Source of the DNA: Paraflavitalea sp. CAU 1676
Lineage (GTDB): Bacteria; Bacteroidota; Bacteroidia; Chitinophagales; Chitinophagaceae
Length of the DNA: 64,000 nucleotides
Assembly: GCF_029223285.1 (NCBI RefSeq)
Contig: NZ_JARHUJ010000011.1
Location: 186,001-250,000, forward strand
Direction of reading: 5' to 3'
Below, piece after piece: positions 52,806-61,042 of the stretch. The position numbers and the translations under genes are program-made. Positions within the stretch are counted from its first letter, which is position 1; the number at the start of each line of letters is the position of its first letter. The notes under the pieces are model-generated. The model was not told where the DNA came from and made no database searches. It saw only the letters and a list, made by a program, of their open reading frames with translations.

Positions 52806-53456
52806 ATGGTAATCAATTTAAGCGACCAATGTTCCCTGGTATCTCAATGGATCAGTGAGCTGCGCGACGTGCAGGTGCAAACCGACAGGATGCGCTTTCG
52901 CCGCAACCTGGAGCGCATTGGTGAGATCGCCGCCTATGAGATCAGCAAAGTGCTGGATTATGAGGAAAAAGAGATCCAAACGCCGCTGGGCATATCGCAA
53001 TGCGATGTGATCCGGGAGCAACCGGTATTGGCCACCATCCTGCGGGCCGGCCTTCCCCTGCACCAAGGTTTGTTGAACTATTTCGACAAAGCCGATAATG
53101 CTTTCATTTCTGCCTATCGCAAACACAACCGGGACGGCTCATTTGAGATAAGTTTGGAATACGTATCCTGCCCCGAACTGGAGAACAGGGTGGTGATCAT
53201 TTCCGATCCGATGCTGGCCACCGGCTCTTCGCTGGTCAAGACCATTCAATACCTGCGGGAAGAAGGGCACCCCCGTGAGATCCATATCGTAGTGGCCATC
53301 GCCTGTACCGTGGGCATCGAATACGTACAGCGGAGCGAGCCCAACGTCAAATTATGGTGCGGCGCTATCGACGAGGAACTTACCGCCAAGGGGTACATTG
53401 TGCCCGGTTTGGGCGACGCAGGCGACCTTTCGTTCGGCACAAAAGTCCAAATGTAA
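52806..53456 (+). CDS. upp: Uracil phosphoribosyltransferase
   Basis: A 216-residue pyrimidine-salvage enzyme: uracil + PRPP to UMP + PPi. The PRPP loop IISDPMLATGSS (131-142) and the C-terminal uracil site GYIVPGLGDAGDLSFGT are intact, and length is normal. Divergent from anmK; PorP/SprF follows after 60 bp. Confidence 0.95.
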   Translation: MVINLSDQCSLVSQWISELRDVQVQTDRMRFRRNLERIGEIAAYEISKVLDYEEKEIQTPLGISQCDVIREQPVLATILRAGLPLHQGLLNYFDKADNAFISAYRKHNRDGSFEISLEYVSCPELENRVVIISDPMLATGSSLVKTIQYLREEGHPREIHIVVAIACTVGIEYVQRSEPNVKLWCGAIDEELTAKGYIVPGLGDAGDLSFGTKVQM

Positions 53457-53516
53457 ATTTTCATTGCTGGTTCCCTCTTTTTGTCGTATTTTGTATTTAC
53501 TTAGTAAGTACCAACT

Positions 53517-54548
53517 ATGCGGATGAGGATCTTTACAATACTGACGGCTTTATGCCTGATGCTGAATACAGTTTCTGTTACAGCCCAGGACCCTAACTTT
53601 TCCCAGTTCTTCGTATCGCCGCTCACCCTCAACCCTGCCCTCACCGGCAAATTCAATGGTACGTTCCGTGTAGCAGGTAATTATCGTGATCAGTGGCCTG
53701 CCATCAGCAATGCCTTCATTACCTCTACTGCTTCTTTCGACCTTCCCATTCTTACCGGACGCATTTCCGAACTCGATACCTGGGGTGTAGGTGTTATGGC
53801 GATGACCGACAGAACGGCCAATGGCATCCTCACCACCAATAGCATCGCCGTTACTACCGCTTACCATAAAGGACTGGATGAAGATGGCCTGCACCAGATC
53901 GGCATCGGTTTCCAGGGCACGTATACCAATAAAAGGCTCGATGGCACTAAACTGAATTTCCAGAATGAGCTGGATGATTTTGGCGGATGGACCAACCCCA
54001 GTGGTGAATCCGTGGATGAACAGGTGCTCAATGTCAAGTATTTCGACTTCAGCCTCGGCGCCCTGTATAACGGTTCTACCGATGGCTACAACAACTTCTA
54101 CCTGGGTGTTTCGGCCTACCACGTCAATAAGCCACAGGAAACCTTCACAGGTATATACTACACGCTCAATCCCCGGCTCACGGTGCATGCTGGTGGCGCC
54201 ATTCCCCTCGGCGACCGCAGTAAAACGGTCTACCTCAGTTCACTTTTCAGCCGCCAGGCGGCCGCCAACAATATTGTTTTGGGAGGTGCTGTCGGATTCA
54301 ATGTCAACGGCGATGAAGAAAATCCCACCAATTTCTATGCTGGGCTATGGACCCGCTTCAACAATGTTAATGATGCGGTGATTCCCTATGTAGGTCTCGA
54401 GTTTGGCGGCTTCCGTTTGGGTGCCTCTTACGACGTAAATATTTCAAGTCTTAAAACAGCTTCCCAAAGCCGTGGCGGTATTGAAATTTCCCTCATCTAT
54501 ATCAACCGCCCGCCAGGTAATAAAGGCATACCCTGCCCGAGATTCTAG
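53517..54548 (+). CDS. PorP/SprF family T9SS outer-membrane protein
   Basis: A 343-residue outer-membrane beta-barrel protein with signal peptide MRMRIFTILTALCLMLNTVSVTA. It begins QDPNFSQFFVSPLTLNPALTGKF, the hallmark of the PorP/SprF family, which takes part in T9SS-linked secretion and adhesin export. No SprE or PorE/PorK/L/M genes lie nearby, so it is likely one of several paralogues serving a specific cargo. Its -7 box may be TATTTTG at 53487. Confidence 0.92.
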   Translation: MRMRIFTILTALCLMLNTVSVTAQDPNFSQFFVSPLTLNPALTGKFNGTFRVAGNYRDQWPAISNAFITSTASFDLPILTGRISELDTWGVGVMAMTDRTANGILTTNSIAVTTAYHKGLDEDGLHQIGIGFQGTYTNKRLDGTKLNFQNELDDFGGWTNPSGESVDEQVLNVKYFDFSLGALYNGSTDGYNNFYLGVSAYHVNKPQETFTGIYYTLNPRLTVHAGGAIPLGDRSKTVYLSSLFSRQAAANNIVLGGAVGFNVNGDEENPTNFYAGLWTRFNNVNDAVIPYVGLEFGGFRLGASYDVNISSLKTASQSRGGIEISLIYINRPPGNKGIPCPRF

Positions 54549-54560
54549 CTTTTACCCAGA

Positions 54561-55187
54561 TCATTTCTCTTTCTTCACCAACCCGATCTTTTTACCACTC
54601 ACATAAGGATTGTCCCGGATGATGAACCGGTAAGGCAAGGCCGCATCGTCGCCTGCATAATCTACCCCGATCCTGGGCGTCGCGAGCAGGTCGGCTTTCT
54701 TCACCAGGTAGCCATCGTCGGCGATAAATAATTCATCCCTCAGCAGGCTGAGCCCTGTATGCCGGGTATGGAAACCGAAAGCTTTACCGACATTGCCGGG
54801 CCCTTTCGTGAGCGTAAAATCCAATTGCTTCTTACCGGTTCGCTCCAGCATAATGTCAATTCCCTCCAGCGGTTCTGCAGCCCGCACAAGAATAGCGTGG
54901 GGTATGCCTTGTTGATTGGTGACCACATTGAACATCTGGTGTATGCCATAACACAGGTACACGTACGCGGTACCTCCGGCACCATACATCACTTCAGTAC
55001 GGTTGGTACGGCGGCCACCCCAGGCATGAGAAGCGCGGTCTATTTCTCCGGCATAGGCTTCCGTTTCGACTATACGGCCAGCTGTGAGCCTTTGACCGAA
55101 CTTTGTAACCAGGACTTTTCCCAACAGCTCTTTCGAGATCTTCAGTACATCGGACCGGTCATAAAAATCCTGTTCCAGTTTTTTCAT
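54561..55187 (-). CDS. DNA-3-methyladenine glycosylase (MPG/AAG family)
   Basis: A 208-residue base-excision enzyme that removes alkylated purines such as 3-methyladenine. Features: AGRIVETEAYAGEIDRASHAWGGRRTNRT (the active-site Glu lies in VETEAY), YVYLCYGIHQMFNVVTN and GPGNVGKAFGF. These match the AAG/MPG fold. MKKLEQDFYDRSDVL at 55187 is the preferred start; an in-frame ATG 39 bp upstream adds a non-conserved stretch. Confidence 0.93.
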   Translation of the reverse strand: MKKLEQDFYDRSDVLKISKELLGKVLVTKFGQRLTAGRIVETEAYAGEIDRASHAWGGRRTNRTEVMYGAGGTAYVYLCYGIHQMFNVVTNQQGIPHAILVRAAEPLEGIDIMLERTGKKQLDFTLTKGPGNVGKAFGFHTRHTGLSLLRDELFIADDGYLVKKADLLATPRIGVDYAGDDAALPYRFIIRDNPYVSGKKIGLVKKEK

Positions 55188-55202
55188 GAGTAATGCAATA
55201 GA

Positions 55203-55210
55203 TATATTTG
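55203..55210 (+). promoter_or_regulatory. -7 box (TATATTTG) for the EI24 gene
   Basis: Exact TAnnTTTG match on the plus strand, 71 bp before the predicted TTG start. Confidence 0.45.
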
Positions 55211-55266
55211 TTAAGTTTGACTGCACAAGCTTTTCCTTATCCTGTGAGTCACTGCCCCGGGCACCT

Positions 55267-55274
55267 CAAATTTA
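55267..55274 (-). promoter_or_regulatory. -7 box (TAAATTTG) for the glycosylase gene
   Basis: Exact TAnnTTTG match on the minus strand, 80 bp before the glycosylase ATG. With the box at 55203 it makes overlapping divergent promoters. Confidence 0.5.
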
Positions 55275-55280
55275 TTAAAC

Positions 55281-56042
55281 TTGCTGAAAGAAATAGTTAT
55301 AGCGATACAGTCCTATTCAAGGGCTCACAGGTTCATTGCAAAACACAACCTGTGGAAGTGGATCATTATTCCGGGTATCTTTTACATGATCCTGTTCATG
55401 CTGGGCATGTATTTCTTCTGGACCTCCTCGGGTGCGGCGGTTACCTACGTTAGTCATACCGCCGGCATCGACCGGTGGCTGCATCGCCAGAGCAGCGGTT
55501 TCCTGAGTTTTATTTTCATACTGGGCGAGATCATGGTAAGGCTCATTCTCGTGTTGTTCTATTTCTCCCTGTTCAAATACCTGTTCCTGATACTGGGCTC
55601 TCCCCTGTTTGCGTACCTGAGCGAAAAGACCGAAGCGATCCTTTCCGGAAAGGACTATCCCTTCAGCTTCCAGCAATTGCTGAAGGATATGCTGCGCGGT
55701 ATTAAGCTGGCTTTGCGCAACACCCTGTGGCAAACGGTTTACCTGTTCTTTTTGTTCGTGGCCTCCTTCGTGCCCGTTATCGGCTGGGTTACCCCGGTCA
55801 TTGTGTTGCTGGTGGAATGCTATTTTTATGGATTTTCGATGCTGGATTACAGTTGCGAGCGCCACAAGCTATCGCCCACCGCGAGCATCGAGTTCATTGG
55901 TAAACACAAAGGGCTCGCCATTGGCAACGGTATCGTTTTTTACCTGATGCACCTGGTGCCTTTTGTAGGATGGGTGCTGGCCCCCGCCTATGCCGTCATT
56001 GCAGCAACGATCAGCTTGTATTACCAAAACAAAGAAGTGTAA
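55281..56042 (+). CDS. EI24/CysZ-like membrane protein
   Basis: A 253-residue membrane protein of the EI24/CysZ family: membrane-entry segments at about 30-50 (IIIPGIFYMILFMLGMYFFW), 80-100, 155-190 and 225-250, and NTLWQTVYLFFLFVASFVPVIG. CysZ transports sulfate in other bacteria; for this family in Bacteroidota the substrate is unproven. The start appears to be TTG at 55281; there is no ATG before the first helix. The next gene follows after 15 bp. Confidence 0.82.
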   Translation: MLKEIVIAIQSYSRAHRFIAKHNLWKWIIIPGIFYMILFMLGMYFFWTSSGAAVTYVSHTAGIDRWLHRQSSGFLSFIFILGEIMVRLILVLFYFSLFKYLFLILGSPLFAYLSEKTEAILSGKDYPFSFQQLLKDMLRGIKLALRNTLWQTVYLFFLFVASFVPVIGWVTPVIVLLVECYFYGFSMLDYSCERHKLSPTASIEFIGKHKGLAIGNGIVFYLMHLVPFVGWVLAPAYAVIAATISLYYQNKEV

Positions 56043-56057
56043 GGCACTTACCCAATC

Positions 56058-56768
56058 ATGACTTCACCCAAAGTATTTCTGATACCCTGTTTCCTGCACG
56101 AAACAGCTACACAAACCATTCCTGCCTACGTACTGGAGGCTGTAAAGGAATGCCAGGTATTCTTTGTAGAGAACGAGCGTAGCGCCCGCCGCTACCTGAA
56201 AGTATTGTGGAAAGAGATGGTGATCGACGATTACCAGTGGATCACGATCCACAAAGCGGAAGAAGCGGTACGTGCGCAGTTTCGTCAGCACCTCAAAGCC
56301 GGCAAAAATATCGGCATCATCAGCGAGGCCGGTTGCCCGGGCGTGGCCGATCCCGGGCAGATACTGGCCGGCGTTGCTCATGAAATGAATGCCCAGGTAA
56401 AACCGCTCACCGGCCCCAGTGCCCTGTTGCTGGCCCTGATGGCCAGTGGCATGAACGGACAGCAATTCCAGTTTGTGGGTTACCTGCCCATCGATACCGG
56501 ACACCGCATCAAAACCATCCGTGACCTCGAATCTGAATCGGCGCGCAAACAATGCACGCAACTGTTCATTGAAACGCCTTACCGCAACAACCAGCTGCTG
56601 GAAGCTTTGCTAAAGGCCTGCCTGCCCACCACCAGGTTGTGCGTGGCTGCCGACCTTACCGCCGATACAGAGTTTATCCAAACTAAAAGCATCGCCGAGT
56701 GGAATAAGGAACTACCCAACCTGCACAAGCGGCCTACGGTATTTTGTTTACTGGCTGCGGGGAAGTAG
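56058..56768 (+). CDS. SAM-dependent methyltransferase (RsmI/tetrapyrrole methylase family)
   Basis: A 236-residue methyltransferase of the tetrapyrrole-methylase fold, in the RsmI/YraL-like branch. Motifs: VFFVENERSARRYLK, GIISEAGCPGVADPG and TGPSALLLALMASGMNGQQFQFVGYLP. RsmI methylates the 2'-OH of C1402 in 16S rRNA; this Bacteroidota branch is shorter and not characterised to my knowledge. Second gene of the EI24 operon. Confidence 0.85.
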   Translation: MTSPKVFLIPCFLHETATQTIPAYVLEAVKECQVFFVENERSARRYLKVLWKEMVIDDYQWITIHKAEEAVRAQFRQHLKAGKNIGIISEAGCPGVADPGQILAGVAHEMNAQVKPLTGPSALLLALMASGMNGQQFQFVGYLPIDTGHRIKTIRDLESESARKQCTQLFIETPYRNNQLLEALLKACLPTTRLCVAADLTADTEFIQTKSIAEWNKELPNLHKRPTVFCLLAAGK

Positions 56769-56837
56769 CCTGCCACTGGTATCAACTAACATGTTTTGAA
56801 AAAGTGATCCTATTCGTTGCCCGAAGCGCAACAAAAA

Positions 56838-56856
56838 GCCCGGCACAGGGCCGGGC
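56838..56856 (-). terminator. Terminator of the 57310 gene
   Basis: GCCCGGC (56838-56844) pairs with GCCGGGC (56850-56856); the minus strand continues TTTTTG. It lies 65 bp after the stop of the minus-strand gene and faces the RsmI-like gene. Confidence 0.78.
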
Positions 56857-56920
56857 GATAAAGCGATATGGCAGGTATAAGATCCGGGAACATACTGGCC
56901 AGCAGCCCCGAAGCTTAGCT

Positions 56921-57310
56921 CTATTTATTTTTTGGACTGATGATCGTTTCTCCGTTGGTATCCCTCACCTGGTAAACGCTGTCTACAATGAACTTTTGCA
57001 TACCGCGCCAGGGTAATGCCCCAAAGTAACTCTTGTAGTGTAACTCCACATCCCGGCCCGAATTCTCCATCAGTGTTTTCGCGACCGACTCGCTCACCAC
57101 GCTAAACTCAAATTCATTACTCTGGATATTGGCCTTGAAACCACTCTGAATGATCTTTCCTTCGTAGGTCTTGAATACATAGCCTTTCAATTGAAAGGTG
57201 TTGAGTACACCGGCCTTGGTACCTTCGGCAAACACCCAGTAAAAACGGAAATACGCAAAGCCGATCAGTATCAGCAGCAGTGAAATAATGATGTAGTGCT
57301 TAACTTTCAT
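56921..57310 (-). CDS. Hypothetical membrane-anchored protein
   Basis: A 129-residue protein with one N-terminal transmembrane segment (YIIISLLLILIGFAYFRFYWVF) followed by a periplasmic domain with GVLNTFQLKGYVFKTYEGKIIQSGFKANIQSNEFEFSVV, conserved in many Bacteroidota proteins of unknown function. It begins 1 bp from the stop of the M28 peptidase gene, so the two form a translationally coupled operon. Confidence 0.75.
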   Translation of the reverse strand: MKVKHYIIISLLLILIGFAYFRFYWVFAEGTKAGVLNTFQLKGYVFKTYEGKIIQSGFKANIQSNEFEFSVVSESVAKTLMENSGRDVELHYKSYFGALPWRGMQKFIVDSVYQVRDTNGETIISPKNK

Positions 57311-57311
57311 A

Positions 57312-58679
57312 TTATAATCCGTATTTATCAACAAGATAAATCAATGCCGCCATATTGACCGCGCCCAGCTCCAACTCTCTTTTGTTGACGGCTTCAAAAA
57401 CATCGCTCCGCGCATGGTGGATATCGAAATACCGCTGAGAGTCTGGCTCCAGTCCCGCCAATGGTGTTTTGAAGAGCTGATTGAGCGGACCGATATCGGC
57501 GCCACCATAGCCGGCTTCCAATTCAAAGACACCGTAGGGTTCAAACAACGGTGTCCATGTACGAATTTTGGCAAGTTGCTCTGGCGTTGCAGTGATCCCG
57601 AAACCGCGGGGTGTAAACCCACCTTCGTCGCTTTCCATCGCAAAATAATGCTGTTCGCCTTTTGCTTTTGCTTCCTGGGCGTATTTGGTGCCACCGCGGA
57701 GGCCATTCTCTTCATTGGCAAACAACACCACCCGGATAGTACGTTTGGGTTTATAACCAATGGCCTTGAGCGCCCTCAATACTTCGATGGACTGCACACA
57801 ACCGGCACCGTCATCATGCGCACCTTCGGCAGGATCCCAGGAGTCGAGGTGGCCACCAATGGTAATGATCTGCTCGGGAAATTCGCTGCCTTTCCATTCG
57901 CCGATCACGTTATGACCGATCGTATCGGGCAACATGTTGGCCAGCGTTTTCAAATATACAGTAGCGCTTTTATTGCTGTTGAGGAGGGCTGCCAGTTTAT
58001 CGGCATCCTGCAGGCCTACTGCCGCCGCCGGTATTTTAGGAAATGAATCATTGTATACGGTGCTGCCGGTGTGCGGGTTGTTGTCGGCCGCATTGCTCAT
58101 GGAGCGTACCAATACTGCTACGGCGCCGTATTTGGCGGCCCGGCTGGGCCCCATGCCGCGGTATTTGCCGGCATCACCATAAGCATTAAAGGTCTTGACA
58201 AATTTGTTGTTGAACTTATAGTTGTAGAAGACGATCTTCCCTTTTACTTCATCCTTGCGCTGTTCCAGTTCATCGAAAGAATTGATCAGGACAACCGGCG
58301 CTTTAACACCTTTGGCACCTGTACCTACTGAGTTACCCAATGCCAGCACATCGAGTGGCGTGTTCTTTGGTTGGCCGGCGATATAGGCTTCATCCTTTCC
58401 GCCGCGTACCCAATGAGGCACCATACATTCCTGTAACCAAACCTTTTCGGCGCCCGATTGTTCCAGGGTCTTTTTGCCCCAGGCCTCGGCCTTGTACATG
58501 GCGGGCGAGCCCGACAGGCGGGCGCCCACCTGCTTGGTAAGTACACGCAGGTTTTCATAAGCTTTTCCATTAACCAGTATTTCATCGGCTATGGCCCTGA
58601 TCAGCAGTGAGTCGTTCTGCCGGGCCAGGGCAGGCAGGGTGAGTACAAGAAAACATGCAGTGAACATTCTGCGCATCAT
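57312..58679 (-). CDS. Secreted M28-family metallopeptidase with PA domain
   Basis: A 455-residue peptidase with signal peptide (MMRRMFTACFLVLTLPALA). PA domain at about 120-220; catalytic domain with GGHLDSWDPAEGAHDDGAG (zinc ligands H and D), LFANEENG (EE pair) and the late DIHHARSDVFEAV ending. This matches the aminopeptidase/carboxypeptidase-Q-like M28 subgroup, with intact residues (contrast the variant copy at 49765). Exported to the periplasm or surface. Operon with the small membrane protein. Start is the first or third ATG. Confidence 0.92.
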   Translation of the reverse strand: MMRRMFTACFLVLTLPALARQNDSLLIRAIADEILVNGKAYENLRVLTKQVGARLSGSPAMYKAEAWGKKTLEQSGAEKVWLQECMVPHWVRGGKDEAYIAGQPKNTPLDVLALGNSVGTGAKGVKAPVVLINSFDELEQRKDEVKGKIVFYNYKFNNKFVKTFNAYGDAGKYRGMGPSRAAKYGAVAVLVRSMSNAADNNPHTGSTVYNDSFPKIPAAAVGLQDADKLAALLNSNKSATVYLKTLANMLPDTIGHNVIGEWKGSEFPEQIITIGGHLDSWDPAEGAHDDGAGCVQSIEVLRALKAIGYKPKRTIRVVLFANEENGLRGGTKYAQEAKAKGEQHYFAMESDEGGFTPRGFGITATPEQLAKIRTWTPLFEPYGVFELEAGYGGADIGPLNQLFKTPLAGLEPDSQRYFDIHHARSDVFEAVNKRELELGAVNMAALIYLVDKYGL

Positions 58680-58753
58680 AGGTGTTATTTTCGGCTAAAG
58701 TTAATTCCAAACTAATTCATTTACCTTCACATCTTCAAATATTAAAGCAGCGT

Positions 58754-59872
58754 ATGCGTATTGGAATTGTTTGTTATCCAACGTTCGGCGGAAGTGGCGT
58801 ATTGGCGACAGAATTGGGGAAAGCTCTGGCAGATAAGGGTCATCAGGTGCACTTTATTACCTATCAGCAACCCGTGCGTTTAAGCGAGTTCCATGCAAAC
58901 ATCTTTTATCACGAAGTAAGAGTTCCTCACTATCCTTTATTCGATTATCCTCCTTACGAAACAGCATTGGCCAGCACCATGGTCGATGTGATCGTCAACA
59001 GCAATATCGACCTGCTGCATGTGCATTATGCGATACCGCACGCCTCGGCGGCATATATGGCCAAAATGATCCTGGAGAAGCAGGGCAAGAAGATCCCGGT
59101 GATCACGACCTTACACGGTACCGATATTACCCTGGTGGGCAAGGACAAGACCTTTGCACCGGTGGTTACTTTTTCTATCAATGAAAGCGACGCCATCACG
59201 GCAGTATCCAACAACCTCCGTGATGAAACCTATAAGAACTTCCGCATTGAAAAGGAGATCGAAGTGATCCAGAACTTTGTGGATGTAAAACGATTCAATA
59301 AAAAACCCATCGATGCCTTTCGCCGGGTGATCGCTCCCAATGGTGAGAAGATATTGCTGCATGCCTCCAACTTCCGTAAGGTAAAGCGGGTACAGGATGT
59401 GGTTCAGATCTTTGCCGAAACGGTGCGCGAAGTGCCCAGCAAACTCCTGTTTGTAGGCGACGGTCCCGAGCGTCCCGCTGCAGAAAGTATGTGCCGCGAC
59501 CTGGGCATTTGCGATGAAACCCGTTTTGTGGGCAAGCAGGAGCAGATGGAGGATATCCTGGCGATTGCCGACCTTTTCCTACTCACTTCCGATTACGAGA
59601 GCTTTGGATTGGCGGCCCTGGAAGCCATGGCGGCAGGCGTACCGGTGATCTCTACCAATGCCGGTGGTTTGCCCGAGATCAACAAACACGGTGAAACGGG
59701 CTATTTAGCGAATGTGGGAGATGTAACGACCATGGGGCGTTATGCCATTTCCCTGCTGTCGGACGCGGCGAAGCTGGAACAGTTCAAACTCAATGCGGCC
59801 GCCCATGCGCGCCTTTTCGACATCGATAATATTGTACCCCAATACGAAGAACTTTACAATAGATTCCTCTAA
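58754..59872 (+). CDS. bshA: N-acetyl-alpha-D-glucosaminyl L-malate synthase BshA
   Basis: A 372-residue GT4-family glycosyltransferase, the first step of bacillithiol synthesis: UDP-GlcNAc + L-malate to GlcNAc-malate. Start MRIGIVCYPTFGGSGVLATELG, HVHYAIPHASAAYMAK, TLHGTDITLVG and the GT4 loop SDYESFGLAALEAMAAGVPVISTNAGG are all conserved in BshA. An in-frame ATG 72 bp upstream is not used, as it lacks similarity. bshB and bshC are not in the window. Confidence 0.95.
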   Translation: MRIGIVCYPTFGGSGVLATELGKALADKGHQVHFITYQQPVRLSEFHANIFYHEVRVPHYPLFDYPPYETALASTMVDVIVNSNIDLLHVHYAIPHASAAYMAKMILEKQGKKIPVITTLHGTDITLVGKDKTFAPVVTFSINESDAITAVSNNLRDETYKNFRIEKEIEVIQNFVDVKRFNKKPIDAFRRVIAPNGEKILLHASNFRKVKRVQDVVQIFAETVREVPSKLLFVGDGPERPAAESMCRDLGICDETRFVGKQEQMEDILAIADLFLLTSDYESFGLAALEAMAAGVPVISTNAGGLPEINKHGETGYLANVGDVTTMGRYAISLLSDAAKLEQFKLNAAAHARLFDIDNIVPQYEELYNRFL

Positions 59873-59881
59873 CATACTGGT

Positions 59882-59897
59882 TACCGCAAGGGCGGTA
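59882..59897 (+). other. Short hairpin after bshA
   Basis: TACCGC (59882-59887) pairs with GCGGTA (59892-59897), loop AAGG. It is the first of two adjacent hairpins after the stop. Confidence 0.4.
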
Positions 59898-59905
59898 TTG
59901 CTGCA

Positions 59906-59928
59906 GCGGCATCCCGGACGGATGCCGC
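59906..59928 (+). terminator. bshA terminator hairpin
   Basis: Perfect 9-bp stem GCGGCATCC (59906-59914) with GGATGCCGC (59920-59928), loop CGGAC, 33 bp after the stop. No T run. Confidence 0.5.
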
Positions 59929-60235
59929 CAGGGACATTGTTCCTATCTGGATTGTACCTCGTTCGGTATTTGTTCGGTATTCGCTTAGGAAAGTGCGCTT
60001 TAACAGCGAATGAAATACGAAGGAGAACCTAACGAAATCCAAAGAAAAATATAGGGAGGACCGGCGTTGGCAATAAGAAGATACGGCTGAAAGTAAGTGG
60101 ACAGCCAGCTTGTTGCACCTGTAACGAATTGTTAAAATGCCACGGAAAGTCACTGAATGCCACGGAAAGCCACGGTTTGTACGACAGCCAGATCTAAAAG
60201 CTGCCCTGTCCCGTAACTTTAGGTAAATCATTTGT

Positions 60236-60895
60236 ATGGCACGGCTTACCTCCCCTCCTCCATTTACCGGTACCGTGGGACCGGTGACCATCTATAAACG
60301 GTACGATGAATACTTCATGCGGTCCCGCAGTTCGCTCACTGCCGAGCGGGTGAAGACTGACCCCGCCTTCCGAAAAACGATGCAGTATGCCAACCTGATG
60401 GGTATGGCTTCGCCCATTGCATCAACCATTTATGCATTGTTGCCGAAGCATCGCCAAAAACATGAACTCTTCCGCAAACTCGTGGGCGAAGTAACCACCT
60501 GGCTTAAATACCATTGGAGCAAGGACGACATCATTGACTACCTCTCGAAGCAATATGCAGGTAAGCAGCAGCAGCCCGTGGAGGGTGCTGTAACCCGCCT
60601 GCGCGTGGATTACCGGGCTCGCCGGGCGGCGTTAAATAGAAACCTCCGCCGCCAGGGACACGATGATGGATCGGTACACGAAGCGACCAGCCTGGCGCGG
60701 TCCCGGTCGTTTGAAGAGCAATTACGACGCAGTAGGCGGAAGCGCACCGGCACCTCCGAATCGACCGCACGGCCACGCGCCCCTTCATTTGAGTTACGCC
60801 TTTGGCGCAAGCGTGATAGGCTCTTCCGCCAGCAGTACTTTCAAACATTCAAGGAGTTTGATTGGAGTAAGCCTCTGGTAGAAGAGACCAGCTGA
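60236..60895 (+). CDS. Conserved hypothetical protein (FTGTVGPVTIYKR family)
   Basis: A 219-residue soluble protein. The N-terminus (PPPFTGTVGPVTIYKRYDEYFMRSRSS) and TDPAFRKTMQYANLMGMASPI form a pattern seen in many uncharacterised Bacteroidota proteins. After about 120 the protein is Arg-rich (RRAALNRNLRRQGH, RRSRRKRTG) with a low-complexity middle, then LRLWRKRDRLFRQQYFQTF. No function is known; nucleic-acid binding is an inference from charge only. Confidence 0.6.
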   Translation: MARLTSPPPFTGTVGPVTIYKRYDEYFMRSRSSLTAERVKTDPAFRKTMQYANLMGMASPIASTIYALLPKHRQKHELFRKLVGEVTTWLKYHWSKDDIIDYLSKQYAGKQQQPVEGAVTRLRVDYRARRAALNRNLRRQGHDDGSVHEATSLARSRSFEEQLRRSRRKRTGTSESTARPRAPSFELRLWRKRDRLFRQQYFQTFKEFDWSKPLVEETS

Positions 60896-60985
60896 TGCAT
60901 CGGTACTTGAAAGAAAGAGTTGTGTGCTGGCGTACGGTGAGCAATAAGCCCCAATAGATATGCCCTTGTTGGCCAACCATAAAAA

Positions 60986-61009
60986 GAGCCGGCAATTCAT
61001 CGCCGGCTC
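60986..61009 (-). terminator. EnvC-like gene terminator
   Basis: GAGCCGGC (60986-60993) pairs with GCCGGCTC (61002-61009); the minus strand continues TTTTTATGG. It lies 33 bp after the stop. Confidence 0.85.
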
Positions 61010-61042
61010 CCAATCATATCAAGCGCTTCTTATGTTCTGCGA

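Larger units (their letters stand above)
59873..60235. other. 363-bp intergenic region with phased repeats
   Basis: No gene. Besides the two hairpins after bshA it holds a 14-bp direct repeat AATGCCACGGAAAG at 60136-60149 and 60156-60169, exactly 20 bp apart, followed by a third partial copy (GCCACGG, 60169-60175). A -7-like TAACTTTA (60214-60221) lies 14 bp before the next ATG. Confidence 0.6.

Noticed and set aside
59882-59928. Two adjacent hairpins after bshA taken as an attenuator or riboswitch
   Set aside because: They lie 3' of the gene and match no riboswitch core I recognise; a terminator-type function is simpler.
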